Program-made: the position numbers and the translations under genes | The notes under the pieces: generated by a model | Databases searched by the model: none | What the model was told of the DNA's origin: nothing | What the model saw: the letters and a program-made list of their open reading frames with translations, nothing else | Assembly (NCBI GenBank): GCA_038502055.1 | Contig: JAXRKN010000026.1 | Coordinates: 434,001 to 498,000 of the forward strand | Direction: 5' to 3' | DNA: 64,000 nucleotides | Source: Tanytarsus gracilentus | Lineage: Eukaryota; Arthropoda; Insecta; Diptera; Chironomidae | Shown here: one piece after another, positions 1 through 12,300 of the stretch | How positions within the stretch are numbered: the first letter of the stretch is position 1 | Layout of the letters: every line of letters starts with the position of its first letter

Positions 1-3000
1 AAAAGGATACTCGAAAAATACATAAATGTGCGTATATGGAACTCATAGTGTGAGAACTACCGACACTCATTATAGTCCACACACTAAAAATACATTTTTC
101 TCTCCCTCGTTCGTCCTGAAAAAAAAATCCTAATGTTTGTTGTGAGCGAAACCAGAAATTATGTAATTAAGATTTTTCCGAATGGGAATTCTCTGGCTAT
201 TTGATTTTAGATGGATGTATTATGATAATTAAAATCAATAGACATTTCCGTATTTGCTAATCACAGCAGCGAAAAATTTCCACTTCGTCAATTTTTATTT
301 AAGCCTTTTCACTTGATGCGCGGATGACGGGAATGAATGCAATCGAATCTATTTGATTTGGATTTCATGTGAGCGCAAGGGATGGAGAGTTTTGAAAATA
401 TTAAAGTGATAATTAATATGGAAAAAAAAATTTAACGTATTTTTAAAATTTAAATTCTACTGTTTTCTAAAATACTTCATAAAATTAATATTTTAACGTA
501 TTTTAAAAAGTCAAATTCATTAATTTTAAAAATTGCAAAGGAATTTAAAAATTACAACCCTTGCATGAAATCGCGATGCGCCACACACAAAAAGTGCATA
601 CAGAAGCAAATAAGTGAATTCTCGCCGATTGTTATCAATTCGAGTTTTAGTTTTGATATTTGCCGTTGCAATTGGAGCCAGTCGCTGGTGCGTCTCTATA
701 ACAAGTCTCAACTGTTTGCACAATAACTGATAAATTTTTCGCGAATCGGAGAGAAATTCAATTGTACTTAATTGAGTGCAATTCTCAGTCGTCATGCGAA
801 ACGGCTGCGAAAATATCAATAAATTTTTCAATTGACTCTGCGGCGTGCATCGAGAACAAATCAAAATATTTCACAAAAAAAAGTTGATTAAACAAAAATA
901 AAGTCAAAAGTAGGTTAAAACGTCTCAAATAACAGACGTGAAAGATCATTCAGGATCAAGAGAGGGACTCGCAGCTTCCTTCCTATATTTTTGACATAAA
1001 TTCCTGACTTTTTACTATATTACCGCATTATTTTTGCACAAAACTCCGAGAGGAGAAAATATTTTAAATAAATATGACATTTCATCTACAATTGAGAAAT
1101 GAAAATGTTGTCAAGATTGCCTTCGCACAAAATTGTCAGTGGAGAGAATTGAAAGTGTCAATCAAAAATTTCTTTCTTTTCGAGCACACACACATGCGGA
1201 GGAATTGAAGTGGATCGATAATAAATTTCTTAAGGAAACTTTAACGGAAATTTACTTTTATGGAAACTCGTTTTGCAGGATTTGCTGTTTGCTCATAGAG
1301 ACAACGGCGATTCTCTAATGGGCCCGATGGACATTGAATAAAAAAAATATAAAACTCATAATGCGCTTTTAAATGTGAAATTTATTCAAATGGTTTACCT
1401 TTTATTTTTTTTTCGGAGGAACTGAATGTCAGAGGTCAGTACTGGACATTTTTTCAAAGCCATTAAACTTCTTCCGATTTTTTCAACAACAACAAAAAAA
1501 GGGTTCATCAAACTTTTATACTGCTGAGAATTTTATTTCCAAAAATTTCCATTTCAAATTCAATTTTCTTGAAATGCTAAAAAATTCCTGTGGGGTGCCA
1601 AAATGATATCGCATAAAAAAGAAGAAGAAGTAAATTTATGCAGCGAACATGGTATGAATTTCAAATGTGTTACATGCGACACTTTTTGCATGATGTGATA
1701 CAAGAAATGGCACTCAAAAAGTTTCCTTCTGTGCACTCGAATGTGTCGAAGAGTGAAATTTGCATTCAATAATTTTCGCATAAAAAAACGCCAACAGATT
1801 GCAGCGGCATTCAAAAAATAATTTAAAGAAATTGCTTTATGATAAAATACGCACACACACGGAAGTCATTCTTCCCACAATCGATCAAGTCGATGCTGGT
1901 TCTTGCCTAAATTTCACCCTCAAAAAAAAATATTTCCGCAATTCGATTCGAATCGAAGATCTTTTGTTTAGAAAAGGACATCGACAATATTACAGTTACC
2001 ACATCAGAAATCGTCCTCAATTCTATTTGTATGGCCATTGAAAAAGGCGCAAGATTGCAACGGAAAGATAAGGAGAATAAGATGAGGGGAATTTATGTGG
2101 TTGAAAATTTCTTGTAAACTTTTATTTTGCAATTTTATCGCACAATAACGAGTTCGTGATTGATTGGATTTTATAAAGCGTAACTGTGGCTACTTTCATT
2201 CAAATATTTAGATTCGCATGTAATCTATCATTGTCATGGAAATTGCAACACCCTCCTTTTTACGGGTTTTAATTGTTTAGGTCGTTATTAGATGTTAAAT
2301 ATTCCAAAAATCAGAAGCCACGCGGACATTGAATGTGTTGGGAAAAAATAATAAAATATTTCTAGATTTTTTTTCAATAAATAGAAAATTTTAATCCTTT
2401 CATTGTATGTTTTGTATCTTTTTTAATAAAGTGTGAAAATCCTATTCGATAATAGAATCACGATGCTTATTTTGTATCTCTTAAAAAAGGGGTTCGAAAT
2501 CACTTACAAATAATCGGATGTCGATGACAGTTTTTGAAAATCAAGTGAGCGAAATAAGTTGCATTTAAACCCTTAAAAAATATATTTTGCGGTGTCTTTT
2601 TTTAAATCGTCTCGACTTCATAAATTATTTTTGATCTTTTTTAATTTTTCTACTTAAACATTTTTTAAATTAAGTATTTTTTTCTAATTTCCCGAACCAA
2701 TAAAAATGCTCTCAAATTAAGTCCATAATGAACACGCCGCCATGTGCTCTATGCACCTTGCACATATTCTCCATGAATGAGCGCGAAACTTGTCTTTGAG
2801 ATAATCTCATAAAAGCTTTACAAAATGACTTTAATTAAAATGTCAACAAAGTTCAGGTGACTTAACAGCGGAAAAAGAATTGTCATCGTCTCACAACACA
2901 TATGAGAAATGCGGCAAGGTGAAGCTGCGGTTAAGTGCAACGATAATTCAAGTATTTGTGCTGCTGTCAAAATTATAATTCTCAGTCTTTGAGACGTGTG

Positions 3001-5685
3001 TAATTTTCTCACAAAAAAGGCCACAAGTGATTTTAGCGCTACCACTTATGACAGTTGCGATAATCTTTCGGGTAAATATTGCGACTTTTTAGAGTGTGAG
3101 AAGTTATTTTTTCTTATCTCATGTTCGTCTTCGAATTTCAGCTGTAACTCGACACGCTTGAAATTTTTTTAGTTAACAGACGATCTTCGATGACATTTTT
3201 ATGCACTTCACAGAAAAAAATTCCAGAAAATCTATTTTAGAAGAAATTCTTAAGTGAAATGCTCGTGCAAAAACAATCGCGACATTTACGATTGATTTAT
3301 TTTTCACATGTCGACTTGGAGAAAAAATTCACTTTGAACTCAACAAGAGAAAAAAAATAAAAGACATTTTTCAAGTGTGTCTCTTCTAAATTTTCTGCAG
3401 CACAACTCGGTCAAATTTCATTTGATCTCGAAAAAAAATTGCTCCACAAAAACAATTTTGGTATTTTTGTCCATTCAACTATGATGAAATTTATTAACCA
3501 CATTGAAATCGATTCGCTTCATTAAAATCGGATTTATGAGTTTCCGAAAAAATATAAAAGTAAGGAAGATTTTTAATTTAAATAATTTTCTCACGCAGAT
3601 TCGGATATATTGGGTCTGCTCAAAAGAGAGAGAGAACAAAAACAAAACTTTATGTCTATGTTTGGTGTAAGGATTTGAATGGAAAGAAGAAGAAGAGAAA
3701 AGAATGAAGGAAGGACATCGACAGCAACGGACTTGCGCAAGGTAAATCTTTTTTTTTGAAGGGTGATTTCATTTCTAGGGGTCAGTCAGTAGCAAAGGCA
3801 ATGTCCAGTTATGTGAGCAGCATCTGTTCAATCGCACCAAATAAGAAAGATTAATGCTTCTCGACGATATTTAAATATTTTTTCTTTCTTCTCTACTTCT
3901 CTAATGCACTAAAATAACCGTAAGAAAAATGGAAATAACGTGTTTCAGTTGACCTTTCGTTGTTCAATAAAGGGGATGAAGATGCAGTGTGATATTAAAA
4001 ATTTGAATATCTTCTGATCTTCGGGGAAGCTGAAGCTACAGGAGGTTAAGAGGTCTTCCACACTCACAAGACATCTCATTTATGAACATCAAATTTAAAT
4101 ATTTTTATTGATGCTTCTTGACCCGGCCGTCGGAGTGATTTTACCGTTTTAAAGAGACATAATAAATTATTATAGTTTGATTTTTCTTTCATGTCATTAT
4201 TAAATTTGGAGGAATTTTGTTATTTTCGTTTGAATTAAATTAATTATGATTTTTTAAAAATTATTATTGATTTTAAAAATTTAACGTTAAAAATAAGTTT
4301 TGAATCCGTTCGTGTAATTTTTAATTAATTAAATTAATTTTAATTATTTTATTTTTCCTAACCTTCCAAAAAAAAGTGTCAATCACCCTCATATGACCAT
4401 CTAGTCAACAACAACCAACATTTTGTCAATTGAGCGTGAAGCGAGTGTCATTTTTGAAAACATTCTGATTACAGTTTTTCGTCATTCGTCTTTAAATTGA
4501 TAAATAAAAAAATATTTGAGCCTATACGAGAATTAATTGATAACTTTTGACCTCAAATGCGCAATAAAGATTTTTTAAAAAAATTAAATGAAAAATTGTG
4601 TTTGTGATTTTTTTTTCTAGAAGTCGAATGACTAAAATTTAAAATCACCACATAAATTCCAAATGTTTCATTTTCTCGATGTTTCATACGAAAATATTCA
4701 CTCGACTTTAAAAAAATTTATAAATGCCCCAAATATTCATTTACGAAAAACAAATTTTTCATTTATGACCGCATCTCTAAAGCACGATGACAACGAAAAG
4801 TATAGCACGAATTTCCCTTTTTCATTTGTAGTGGAGGAGAAAAATCTTTAAACTTGAATGTGTAAAGAGAGAGAGGCAAAAGTTTTACCATGAGGATAAG
4901 AGTTTGCTGACGGTTCTCGCCCGTATCACCATTTTAACCCCCGGGCACTGGCCCCACAATTTTACTCGAGCAATCACAAAACGATATACCCGGTGTGGCG
5001 TGCAGCGGAAAAAAAAAGTTGTTCAAAAGTGCCCTGCCACATGATCCAACACTAACATTTCGATACCCGAGTGCAAAGCCGAACGATTGAGAGTCGGAGA
5101 AGGAAAGAAGTCAAAAACGCACACACATGCACGGCAATCTACCCAATCGATATGTAACGTCTGAGTTTGTCAGGCGTGGCCTTTCAGTGTGCCTTATAAA
5201 GTAACATAATCTAAACTTCCACAGTGTTGGAATGAAATGATTCGATGGGTTGAGAGCGTCTGTGAGTGTGTTCGTGCCTCGTCTGTAACGACAGTGTAGA
5301 ATGAAGGAAAGGAAATAAATTGGTAGTGGGGTAAACAGGTCGTTCAAGTCGGGTCGGGTCGTGTACCTCTGCACTGACTTATTCTGGCAGTCAGGCACTG
5401 AAAGGCCTTTGATACTGTACTCTATCGCTTTGCCCGAGCAAAAAAAAAATATTAAAATTAAATTTTTCTGCTTGCACATCAATTTCTTGGAAACTTAAAA
5501 AAATTTCTCGAAGATTTTTTTAAAATAAAAATATTTATTTCTGAGGAAAAAATAATATTTCGAGTGAAAAAATAAAACTTGGAAAAATAATTTTTTTCGT
5601 GTGCAATTTATTAGAGAAAAAAAATAATTAAAAAAGATTCTGAGTGAAAAAAGTGCAAAAAAATTATTTTAATAAAAACTTTTAA
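1..5685. other. Upstream non-coding region of svp
   Basis: No open frame here looks like protein: the short frames lack recognisable motifs and overlap on both strands. The sequence is AT-rich with many A/T runs. It becomes richer in G and C from about 4.9 to 5.4 kb, just ahead of the first svp coding exon, which suggests the promoter and 5' UTR lie there. A motif like TTTAACGTATTTT occurs twice about 60 bp apart near 430 and 490 and recurs elsewhere in the window as part of dispersed AT-rich repeats. Confidence 0.6.
5185..5240 (+). promoter_or_regulatory. Candidate svp core promoter (TATA-like)
   Basis: A TTATAAA hexamer-plus-one lies at about 5193-5199, inside the G/C-richer block that precedes svp exon 1. 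A start about 30 bp downstream would give a 5' UTR of roughly 570 bases. This rests only on position and a weak match; no transcript evidence is available, and an upstream non-coding exon is equally possible. Confidence 0.2.
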
Positions 5686-5796
5686 TTTAAAAAAGTCAAA
5701 ATTTTTCTGGACAGTGTTGGGCCCCAAGCAGATTGCGGGGCAAAAACCGGCAACATTATTACTCACAATGCATTAAGCGTGTACGGTGGGGGTGTT

Positions 5797-6301
5797 CTAT
5801 GTCCCTCGCCGTCCACCGCTTCAGGATTCTTTAATCCGCGCAGTCAGTCGTCTGACTTGAGTCCACTAGAACTTGGCTTTTCGCGAGGACTCGTTGGACC
5901 GCCACCACCACACTCTAGCTGGCGTGACTCGGGTCTCGCGAATCACATCACCAACGATGATCTGACTACTCTCGGACCATCGCAATCGCTTCTCTCGCAA
6001 ACTCAACCAAAATGTGAACTTTTATCACAAACACCCTCAAAATGTGAAATGTTACCAATGCAAAATTCATCATCAAATGGCATGCATTCACAAACGCATG
6101 GCAATAACACGAATGGATCATTAAATTCATCAAATAATAACAATAATAATAGTTCCGCAAATAATAACAACAATTCGGGATCGTCCTCGATCGGAAGTTC
6201 AAATGGAACGCAAGTTAGTGATGTGAAAAATCAAAATATTGAATGTGTCGTGTGTGGTGATAAAAGTTCGGGAAAGCACTATGGTCAATTTACATGCGAA
6301 G
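5797..6301 (+). CDS. svp: svp coding exon 1: N-terminal region and first zinc finger
   Basis: The exon encodes a Ser/Pro/Asn-rich amino terminus (SPSTASGFFNPR, PPPPHSSW), a repeated QT(Q/P)(P/S)KCE unit and a long Asn/Ser run near 6110-6190. The first zinc finger CVVCGDKSSGKHYGQFTCE follows. The exon ends GAA G with donor GTGAGT at 6302, splitting a Gly codon. The frame is open upstream to a stop at 5683-5685 and contains no ATG before 6049. An ATG at 5799 lies in another frame and hits TAA after 11 codons. Confidence 0.9.
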
Positions 6302-9300
6302 GTGAGTAAAATTATTAAAATCGACGAATGTGTGTGTGAGTGAGTGAGTGATTAATATATTTTTAACCCTTCACGTAAAAAAATTCTCGTTCAAAGTTCA
6401 TTTAAATATTTTTTCAAACCTTTGAGGATAAAAAAATTTCATGATCAATTTATCTTGCAAAACCTGATTTCGACTGCTAGACCTTAAAAACAGTTTGAAC
6501 TTTATATTTTTGACACACATAGCGATTTAAAAATCCAAAAAATGTGCACAATACTGAAAATGAAAAAAAAACTATAAAAGAGCGTATCGACATGAGGATG
6601 AAAGAGAAAAAAAAACTGGAATCGCAAGAAAATGTAAAGTACAAAAATCTCAAAACGGGCCATAAAGAGAGAGATCGTAGGTCACGATTTATTTTTATAA
6701 ATTTATTTTCTCTCTCTCCGGGTTCTTCCCATGAATTTTTTTCAACTAACAACAGCGCAAGAACTTGCATTATTTTATGTACAAAAACTTCCGCAAAAAA
6801 ATTGTTTCGTATCAAGTTTCTGACTTATGATTAGAGTTTAGGATGAATTAAGTGCAATTGTGTATCATGGCTTGAATCGGGCAACTCTCAACACGAAAAT
6901 AGAGCTGAAACAATCGACCACAAGAAGTAGAAAAGGAAATTCACGAGCGCATCTTTAATGAAAAAAAAGAGAGGGCACTTAATCAACTTAATTCCATGCT
7001 TAGACCCATTATTGTACTTTCTGTGCAAAAAAAATGTCTGCATTGTCTCCATAAAGCAGCACCGAGGCAATGAGAGACGATGAAAATGGAAATAAAATAT
7101 CTTTTCGGAACATGCTGGAAAATACACAGCACAGTTTAAGAAATTATTTACTGCTGGACATTTTCTTCTGAAAAAAATCTCATACGCAAAACGGGGAGAA
7201 TAAATTTCAATTTACAGAAATTACTTTTTCCCAGTGTCACAATATTTTTCGTTAATCGGAAATTTTATTGAATCTCGTGAAAAGTGTCGAAAATAATTTC
7301 TGAAAATCTCAAAGTTTAACGGCAATTTTCAAGTTTAAACGTTAAATTTTTTTTTTACATTCTTGTTAATTTACTTTTTGCATCACATTTTTTACAACAC
7401 ATTTTCTACTCCATACTAAAGAGCTCGTAAGTCACGTAATATTTACAAATCCTTCACTTATCATAAAAATGAGATTCAAATGAAGAAAATGCCGCTCGAG
7501 CAGCATCAAGAGCATAAGTGCGCATATAAAGTTGTGACAAGTTTATCCTCATTTCATAAGCTCTTCAACAATATACTTTTATATAAATATATAAAAAAAA
7601 TGCAGGTTGATGCTGCACAAAGAGATAAAGCCCGAGCAAAGTGAAAGAATGAGTATCATAACAGCTATTGTTCAATTGCCGTGGACTGATTTCATAATTT
7701 TGATAATTTGCATATGTGCAGCGTTGAAAAAGTTTGCATGCAACAATATCATAAACTTGTGTTCTTACACTCTCATGGACAAAGTTGGTTGGTGATGAGT
7801 TTTAGGGGTGAATCGTAAATTAGGGAGTAAAATTAATTTTTAAACATTTTTTTGAACGTTGAAATTAAAATAAAAAATCTTAAATATAAATTAAATGAAT
7901 TTTTGGTTCCCTAATTTCATCACAAACCCTAACAGAATGAGAAGAATTCTCAATTAAGATGGCGTGATAATGAAACTTTGTAATTAGTGAATTAATTGAA
8001 AAATTCCCTCGGATGTATTCTTTTGTGACAAATTATACCAACAGTAGTTCGCTAGTTGACAACGATGTTGCATCAATGATAAGCGGAGGGAAAAAACTAG
8101 AGCAATTAAAAATAAATTAAAATTGTACTGCAATGTTCTAACAGTAATTGAGGCGAGCTCATAATTAAGACACTCTGCATGAAATTTCAAATTAAAATCG
8201 GTTCGGTAAAGAACATGATGTGCAGTTCTTTATGCAATTCATTTTTCTCGCGCTTATGCACTCATGATTCTGTTATAGTTAATGTTTCAGCACCGTGTTA
8301 TTTATGTTATTTCTCGACTCTCTTCTCCTCCGTGCTTTACTTCATAAAAAAGTCTCTAGAATCTTTTTTTTAAACTTCGCTCGAGAGCCACATAGAGCAC
8401 GAAATATTGGTAGTAGAAATGAAATCTTTCTCCTTGCTCATTGTTGCGGTCAATTTATAGGATCGCGCAGTGCAATTTCTGTTTGGAGAAGCATCGTCGA
8501 AGCATTATTGGATGTGAAAGCTGAAAGTCAGGCCATATCATCAATAATTTATATGTTTTTTTTGCTCAATGATTTATGCTCTTTTCTTTTTCGTATCGTT
8601 TCCACCTAATTTTCGTCTATCGACCACACGATATCGTGAATTCTCTTCTCCTCTCTTGTTTCTCGCTTCCAAGTATATTCTTTAAAAAAAAAGTGCAACG
8701 GACACAGAATCATCCGTTCCATCATGTGTGCGAGAGAGATTCAGCACTAATTTGCAGTATCTAAGCGCATACGGTTGCATGAGAAAATCACCCAAAAACG
8801 CAAGCGAGCATGAATTCTAACAGTGCACTTGGATATCCATAAAGCACCGTGCAACATTAAATATTATATAAAGAACATGCATGTAACACATATTGTTGTT
8901 CGCATCATTCGGTCATTGGGATGTCCGTAAATTATGTAACTTTTGAAAATTTATAAATATTTTAAAAACCACTTAAAGTTTTTAAAAATTTAAAAAATAA
9001 ATTAAAGTTACACAACTTACGAACCCTCATAAAAAGAATAAAATGTACATCGGCCAAGCCTCACAAAAAAAACCATTCTCGAAGGAATTATAATTTAATA
9101 TCTTTTTGTTGTTGATATGTGTTTAAACATGAAACAATAAGAGCAAAATACAAATCGACTGATAAATCACACGATGCGAGTTTAATATCTGTCGAGTGTG
9201 TGGTGCGCAAAATAAAGGCGGGATATGAACAATTATTTTTATGTGGAAATTTAAAGCGACCCCTTTTTGCATCGTCTTGGGAGAAATTTTTGATGGAAAA

Positions 9301-12300
9301 TTCTCATTAAAACGTCTTTCGGATGATATCATCGGCAGTGTAAGCAAACACATAATTATTAACACTCAACATTTCATACACGATCTACACGACCCGACTC
9401 ATAAAATGTATTTTCTCCTGTGCAAACATATGATACAAGACAGTTTATGGCTCAAATGACGATAATGAGTCTCCCGCCATATGAGTGCAAATATCACGGG
9501 GCTTTAATTAAATACATTTACGCACTTGAAGAAATTAATTTGCATACAAGAAAAAATTATTTAAATTTTAAAGCAGAAAAATTTACATTTTTAGCGCCTT
9601 TGCAAGTCAAATTACATTTATTGCAGTGCGATGAGTTCAGGAAGTCAAATAACCTATGGAATTAGCTTAAGTAACATGCGAATGAGGATAATTTTAGGTT
9701 TCGTTGTGTGGAAAATTTTCAATTTTTTTAAAATGAGAAAATCTAAAAATTTGATAATCCGCAAAGTTTTTAAAAATCAGAAAATCTTAAAACAAGGTTC
9801 GAATCCTAAATTTCATAAATCAAAACATTAATTCTGAATTAGCAATCATTGAAATCTAGAAACTTTTTGAATAATATTTTTTCAATTTCATTTTTTTGTG
9901 GTTTTAAATTTTAAAAATATTTTTTATTTTACTTCCACAAAAATATTCAACAAAAAAAAAATAAAGTCCGTCCTTTAAATTTCTGTAATCACATTCATTT
10001 AAATTGTCGACGCCAGAGCCCGATAAGGAACAAAATAAAATCACAGACTTTTAATGTAAATTCAATTGAGTGAAAAGAGCTCATTTCCAAAAAAGGTTAA
10101 GCGTAATTCGTGGTCTTGTTAAGACATGAGAAAAAGTAATGCTCTAAACATACACAAAAGGTCTCCACGTGATGGTCAAAAGGGAGGCATAAACATTTTA
10201 TAATGAATGTAAGCGAGAAAATTCAAACAATAATTTAATTTTAGTCGATCTCCACCCACACAATTCAACTAGCGAAAAAAAAGAGTGACTGCGCTATTAT
10301 TAATCACCCTTGTCTGCGTTACATAATGTAAAGTGTGTGCTTATGAGAAAACCTTCACGATCTCTCTCGCACTTCTCATCTTCTCGCTTTGTGATTTAAT
10401 TTTTTTTATCTCTTCCTTCTTCAGCCAAAGTCGATGAGATAAAAACTAAATTATAACATTTCGCTAATTACCACCGCAGCGATGCAAAGGTCAATATAAT
10501 TAATCTTATTCGCGGCAAGTGTGTATGAATGAACTTGGCAATTTTAATTTGAAATGCTTCCATATTAAAATTTATTTATTTTTGTTGCAGGTTGCAAATC
10601 ATTTTTCAAGCGATCAGTAAGAAGAAATCTAACCTACTCATGCCGGGGGAATCGCAATTGTCCCATCGATCAGCATCATCGAAATCAATGTCAATATTGT
10701 AGATTGCGAAAGTGCCTAAAAATGGGAATGCGTCGAGAAGGTAAGTCACACTTTGAGTCTCTTTTCTTATTACTTTATATTGACTTTAAAAGTCGGAAGT
10801 TAAATGAAAGATCGAGAAAGTTCATGATCCCTTTGCCAGTTCAATGTAGTAACCGCAAGAGTATTCAATACGCTGTCTGGCCCAACAAAAGGCTTTAGTG
10901 ACTCTATATCATTTCGCATTGATCTAGTGAAAAGCGCGATTTGACTTTTACATTGTTTGATCTTTTATACGAACAATGGTGAGAAAATTAGAACGTCGAA
11001 AGCAGACAATTGTAATCGATGAGCAATTGATCAATGAAGGAAATGAAAAGGCGAAAACCAATATTAAATTAAATCTCAGTACATAACTCCCGAATCGGTC
11101 GTCGCTCGTGTGCATTACTGGCTGTAAAGCGAGTCGATAACCTTTCAATTGTTGTGCGCACTGCGATTTTTATCACATGAAAAAAAATGTGCACACAGGG
11201 CTTGCTAACTGTTAGGCTGCATATAGCATTAAAAATAAGCATTTCTCATGCTCCAGAGAAGCGATAAAAAAATAATAAATTAATCTTCGAGATAAAATAT
11301 TGCACAGCGCTCCACCCTCGATCGATGAGTTTCTTACTCTCCTGCGAGCCATAAAAGTATAAAGATGAGAAGGAAAAATTTATTTTATGCTTAAATAATA
11401 ATTTTTGTGCTTAAACGCGTTACGTTATTAAATTTAAATGTTGTTAGATTTTTAAAAATATTTTAAGCAGTTGGTCTTAAAAATTTTCCGTTAAAAATTC
11501 AAAGAACTTCATTTCTAACCTTCAACACCCCCTTTTTATGTTTAATAAATGTAACTTCTCTCACTCTCGTGAAGGATGATAAATTTTTGATGGTTTTCGC
11601 TTTGTACGAGTTAATTCGTCTGACAGATCATCAATTTTATTTGATAGATCTCTCTCAAATATTATTACACAAACATTGCTTTATTCTTTTCGTAAACTTC
11701 AGGCTTCAATGTTCTTTATTCATAAAGTGTTTGTATACAGGCACATTCATACGGTCTGTGATGTGTGGATATGTTTAATCATTATTCTTTGCGTGATTTT
11801 TATCCACGCGAGACATGTTGAAAAAGTGTTGATGTTGACTTCTTAATTCTAGTTATCATCTCTTCCCTCTCATTGCACACATAATCGCGACCTTAATTGA
11901 TTTATGAATAAAGAAATTATGCACAGAAGCGCGCTGTAATTTAGCAAATGAATCTCGGAAGAGAATCTCGAGCGAGAGGAAGTGATGAGGAAGTTTAATT
12001 GATAATTTGTCATCATTGTTGCATTAACAGTGAAAATATGTCGATTGCATAACGCTTGACCTCGTATCGCATTTGCAATGTACAAAAGCTCAGTGGGTTT
12101 CCATATCCGAGCAGCATCGCTCAAGTGTGAGAGATGAGAAAATGAAAAGAAGAGACCGACGGCGAATTCTTCGATTTACGACGTTGCCAGGTTTTAACCG
12201 CCACATCAAAATAGTGCTATAAAAATCCCATGAAAGCATCCCTAATTGATGAAATATATTTTGCAATAATTCTTATTCACAATTCTTCTTCTCTGTTGCT

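Larger units (their letters stand above)
6302..10590 (+). other. svp intron 1
   Basis: A 4.3-kb intron bounded by GTGAGT and TTGTTGCAG. No coding exon is recognised inside it on either strand. It holds two short hairpin elements (near 7.8 and 8.9 kb) and many A/T runs. Confidence 0.75.

Noticed and set aside
5111..5482. 123-residue minus-strand frame ahead of svp
   Set aside because: No recognisable domain; it lies in the likely svp promoter/5' UTR and its composition is not protein-like.
9796..9806. GGTTCGAATCC, a perfect tRNA B-box/T-loop match; the same motif occurs at 28684
   Set aside because: No A-box, acceptor stem or anticodon arm can be built around either copy. Both sit in A/T-rich repeat-like sequence and share the extra bases TAAA, so this is a dispersed repeat.
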